The position numbers and the translations under genes are program-made. Below, piece after piece: positions 6,161-8,135 of a DNA stretch of 8,135 nucleotides (within the stretch, counting starts at the first letter, position 1; each line of letters begins with the position of its first letter). Origin of the DNA: Crocinitomicaceae bacterium (GTDB taxonomy: Bacteria > Bacteroidota > Bacteroidia > Flavobacteriales_D > Crocinitomicaceae). The notes below the pieces were generated by a model, which saw only the letters and a program-made list of their open reading frames with translations, did not search any database and had not been told where the DNA came from. Location: NCBI GenBank assembly GCA_013215515.1, contig JABSPC010000499.1, positions 1 through 8,135 on the forward strand. The letters are read 5' to 3'.

Positions 6161-6292
6161 TTACTTCACTTTGTAAACAACTGGAATTCTACATCCAGTA
6201 CGAACCTTTTTACTACTCCTTTCACCAGGTGACCAATTCGGCATGTTTTTTATTACTCGGATAGTTTCATTCAATGGAAATACGAAACAATC
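6161..6292 (-). pseudogene. Orphan remnant of a TonB C-terminal domain
   Basis: On the minus strand, the frame from 6292 to the TAA at 6163-6161 reads DCFVFPLNETIRVIKNMP, then NWSPGERSSKKVRTG, then CRIPVVYKVK and stop. This matches the end of Bacteroidota TonB/energy-transducer proteins: a helix L-x-E-x-I-R-V-I-K, then MPxWxPG, a KxVR turn, and the last beta strand IPVxxK. Convincing similarity covers about 6161-6274; further upstream a TGA at 6295-6293 closes the frame and the end of the deacetylase gene begins. The membrane anchor, proline-rich linker and first half of the domain are absent, so it cannot work as TonB. Its stop codon lies directly next to the TGA that ends the truncated kelch gene, which marks a rearrangement junction. 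The family call comes from remembered motifs, not a search. Confidence 0.7.
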
Positions 6293-6298
6293 TCACTA

Positions 6299-7330
6299 TT
6301 AAAACTTGAAAACACCTATTCCAGCATCTTTAACTTGTTTCCGAATAGGCTGACTCATTAGTGTTTTATATTCAACTTTTCGCTTCTTAAAAGAATTTTT
6401 GTCAATTCCGTGAGGTAAGGTGTCCAGATCATCGTTCTTATCAAAGTTCACAGGATGAACAACCATTTCATAAGAGTATTTACCCGATTTATTTTCTACT
6501 ATCCTCTCCAAAATTTCTGTCCAGTGCTCAATTTCCCCTTGTTTAAAAAAGTGCTCAATGAAAAAATCTGTGCATGGCAAATTAAGTTCTTTTCGATCAA
6601 TAAGAAATTGAGCTTTCTGACGACGACGCATCCAAGCATTGATTTTCCATCCGTTTTCTAGGATCCTCATTGCGTTCAATTTCCATTCAGGCAAAAGCTT
6701 TTGCTTATCTTTTGTCCAGTCTTTCATGTCTTTATCGGTATCATAAAATAACAATGTTGGACAGCGCATTGGCACGTCTTCTTTAAGACAAAATTCCTTA
6801 AGGATATCGTATAGTTCTTCCGTTGCGTTATACACTCCGAGATGAGCACTAATGTGATACGGCTTCATGTCTTCTTGTCCCTTAATCATACCCTTTGTAA
6901 ACTTTCGGAAAGAATTGTACTGTTCTTCAAGTTCTTTGACAAGGTGCTTTTTATGATAATCCAGAAGGTTGTCAAGTTTTGGAATAATTGTCAATGCTCG
7001 TTTATGTTTAAACTGGCGTTTTTTATGACTTCCTCCTTTCGAATATCTAAATTTTGAAATTGCATTCAAATAACTCGTGCTATTCTTTGGCAAATGTCGA
7101 GGAGTTCCACAAGTTAAGTTTAGGTGCAAGCCAAGTTTAACTTTATTATTCTTGAATTTATCGTGATTGTTCTTGAGTAGATTTTTAATCCGTTCGTCCG
7201 AAGTTGAATGGGTAACTATAGCATCGATACAATCCAACTTGTCAATGCAATCAACAATGGCATCATCAATAAAATTGTGAACGCCAAAATCGTCCGCGGT
7301 GATCATTAAAGTATTTTTTGATTCGCTCAT
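6299..7330 (-). CDS. YdjC/ChbG/HpnK-family carbohydrate deacetylase, lysine-rich long variant
   Basis: Predicted metal-dependent deacetylase acting on N-acetylated sugars (the family includes chitooligosaccharide deacetylase ChbG and HpnK). Family landmarks appear in order: the opening strand ITADDFG (10-16, with the catalytic/metal Asp13-Asp14), GLHLNLTCGTP (67-77, metal His69), the His159/His163 segment YHISAHLGVY in place of the common HxDSHxG, and a late strand EMVVHPV with His292. The first Asp of the His-rich motif is replaced (ISAH rather than IDSH). At 343 residues it is longer than most members; the extra length is in basic inserts around 95-115 and 200-240 (KWK/RRR-rich). There is no signal peptide, so it is cytosolic. 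It starts 20 bases after the upstream coiled-coil gene's stop, implying an operon. Substrate is unknown. Confidence 0.85.
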   Translation of the reverse strand: MSESKNTLMITADDFGVHNFIDDAIVDCIDKLDCIDAIVTHSTSDERIKNLLKNNHDKFKNNKVKLGLHLNLTCGTPRHLPKNSTSYLNAISKFRYSKGGSHKKRQFKHKRALTIIPKLDNLLDYHKKHLVKELEEQYNSFRKFTKGMIKGQEDMKPYHISAHLGVYNATEELYDILKEFCLKEDVPMRCPTLLFYDTDKDMKDWTKDKQKLLPEWKLNAMRILENGWKINAWMRRRQKAQFLIDRKELNLPCTDFFIEHFFKQGEIEHWTEILERIVENKSGKYSYEMVVHPVNFDKNDDLDTLPHGIDKNSFKKRKVEYKTLMSQPIRKQVKDAGIGVFKF

Positions 7331-7350
7331 AATTCTCTCTTGTAAAATGA

Positions 7351-8135
7351 TTAAGCCAATTCTTCTTTTGTTGCCTCAATCTGAATCACTAACTCATCGT
7401 ATTGCAATTCAAGTTTATCTAAATCATCTTCTAATTTCACGAGATCTTTTTCCGCCAACTTTAATTCTACAGCCTTTTCTGGAATTTTTTCAAGATCATC
7501 AATTCGCGCTAGCAGCTTCGTCTCCTTGGAAATCGTTTTTCCAATTTTCATAACGACCAATTGCATTGTGAGTTCATTCTTTTTGATCTCTTTTTTGATC
7601 TCCTTCTTTTCCGCATACTTCTCTGCTTCTTCGGCCTCCAAGCGTTCCATGTTATTCGCGAAACGTTTGCTTTTGAAACTGTTGAATAATGATTTTGCCG
7701 TCGACGCCGAACTTGTTAATATAGATGATACATCAAACGAAGGGGCCGCATCCAACTCGAAATACTTCTGAGACTCTATGTTTACAATTTTTCGTGATTC
7801 CTGAATGGCAGCTTTCAAATCATCTCGTAATTCTTCAGTTACCACACCAACTGTTTGCACGGATTCACTCGTCTGATCTGGAACAGCGTGTTCATCTTGT
7901 AATGCAAAATGAATGTTCATTAAATCTACCCTGGCCGCGTTAAATACACTTCTAAATTTACGCTTGTCAATCCAAGTACTAACCAATGAATGAACTCCTA
8001 AAACCGAAGCTATCAAAGCAGTCACCAACCCTGTGGTTGATTGGTAAACATCAGGATTAAATGAATCATATTCTTCCGCAAATCCTGTTACCAATGCTGT
8101 CGCTCCATAAATAAAAAGTGGAGTTCCTGCAACAA
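7351..8135 (-). CDS. Membrane protein with long C-terminal coiled coil, SLATT-like layout (5' end outside window)
   Basis: The frame runs off the right edge, so the TTG at 8094 is not taken as the start; 13 more residues are readable upstream. A hydrophobic segment (GTPLFIYGATALVTGF) lies at the window edge. After a short polar loop (EEYDSFNPDVYQS), a second membrane helix spans about 8040-7965 (GLVTALIASVLGVHSLVSTW), followed at once by basic DKRKFR. A helical stretch with ESRKIVNIESQKYFEL comes next. The last hundred residues are a highly charged, Lys/Glu-rich coiled coil. Two N-terminal helices followed by a basic helical cytosolic region recall SLATT-domain proteins, some of which are proposed pore-forming effectors in conflict systems; that assignment is tentative. 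Other two-helix membrane proteins with coiled coils are possible. It is probably co-transcribed with the deacetylase 20 bases downstream. Confidence 0.7.
   Translation of the reverse strand, partial: VAGTPLFIYGATALVTGFAEEYDSFNPDVYQSTTGLVTALIASVLGVHSLVSTWIDKRKFRSVFNAARVDLMNIHFALQDEHAVPDQTSESVQTVGVVTEELRDDLKAAIQESRKIVNIESQKYFELDAAPSFDVSSILTSSASTAKSLFNSFKSKRFANNMERLEAEEAEKYAEKKEIKKEIKKNELTMQLVVMKIGKTISKETKLLARIDDLEKIPEKAVELKLAEKDLVKLEDDLDKLELQYDELVIQIEATKEELA

Noticed and set aside
6455..7943. Plus-strand reading frames opposite the deacetylase and coiled-coil genes
   Set aside because: These low-complexity Phe/Ser/Leu-rich translations arise as shadows of Lys/Glu-rich genes on the other strand.
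1..8135. CRISPR array, tRNA, rRNA, integrase or transposase
   Set aside because: I looked for regularly spaced direct repeats, tRNA-like cloverleaf ends and transposase motifs and saw none; the only strong repeats are at 1343-1512 and the 420-base domain duplication at 2405-3201.

Overview
The window looks like chromosomal DNA from a member of the Bacteroidota, probably of the Flavobacteriales. The DNA is AT-rich. A secreted protein carries the start of a type IX secretion (Por) C-terminal sorting domain, and the C-terminal tail of a TonB is recognisable. Shine-Dalgarno sequences are mostly absent, and several genes have TAnnTTTG-type -7 boxes upstream. No rRNA, tRNA, CRISPR array, transposase or phage gene is visible.

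Layout. (1) Positions 1-1346 hold the end of a molybdenum-cofactor operon: the MoaB-like end of a probable MoaC/MoaB fusion, overlapped by one base by an intact moaA. (2) Positions 1347-1512 carry an interleaved set of imperfect inverted repeats that fills the convergent gap between moaA and the next gene. (3) Positions 1526-2116 (minus) encode a lipoprotein M23 (LytM) peptidase with complete zinc and catalytic residues. (4) Positions 2309-3201 (plus) carry an exported protein made of two homologous lipocalin-like domains, broken by a nonsense codon just after the signal peptide and by a one-base frameshift in the second domain. (5) Positions 3223-4268 (minus) hold a two-gene unit: a TIP30/YwnB-type NAD(P)-binding protein followed by an unrecognised lysine-rich small protein. 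(6) Positions 4382-5071 (plus) encode a secreted DUF3108/TapB-like protein whose apparent start codon is ATT. (7) Positions 5148-6160 (plus) hold a six-blade kelch protein with a T9SS tail, frameshifted in a T run and cut off early in the sorting domain. (8) Positions 6161 to about 6280 (minus) hold an orphan remnant of a TonB C-terminal domain, which abuts the cut end of the kelch gene. (9) Positions 6299-8135 (minus) hold a probable operon: a membrane protein with a long coiled coil (SLATT-like layout, 5' end outside the window) followed by a YdjC/ChbG-family deacetylase.

How it fits together. The molybdenum-cofactor genes are ordinary housekeeping genes. The central part is the notable one. 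The three plus-strand genes between moaA and the deacetylase all encode exported proteins, and every one carries a lesion (stop, frameshift, lost ATG or truncation). The minus-strand genes in the same interval are intact apart from the TonB remnant. This suggests a decaying accessory region of secreted proteins with at least one rearrangement junction near 6160. Sequence errors remain an alternative for the single-base lesions, but not for the junction. The most system-like candidate is the SLATT-like membrane/coiled-coil gene coupled to a lysine-rich deacetylase, but any shared function is speculation.
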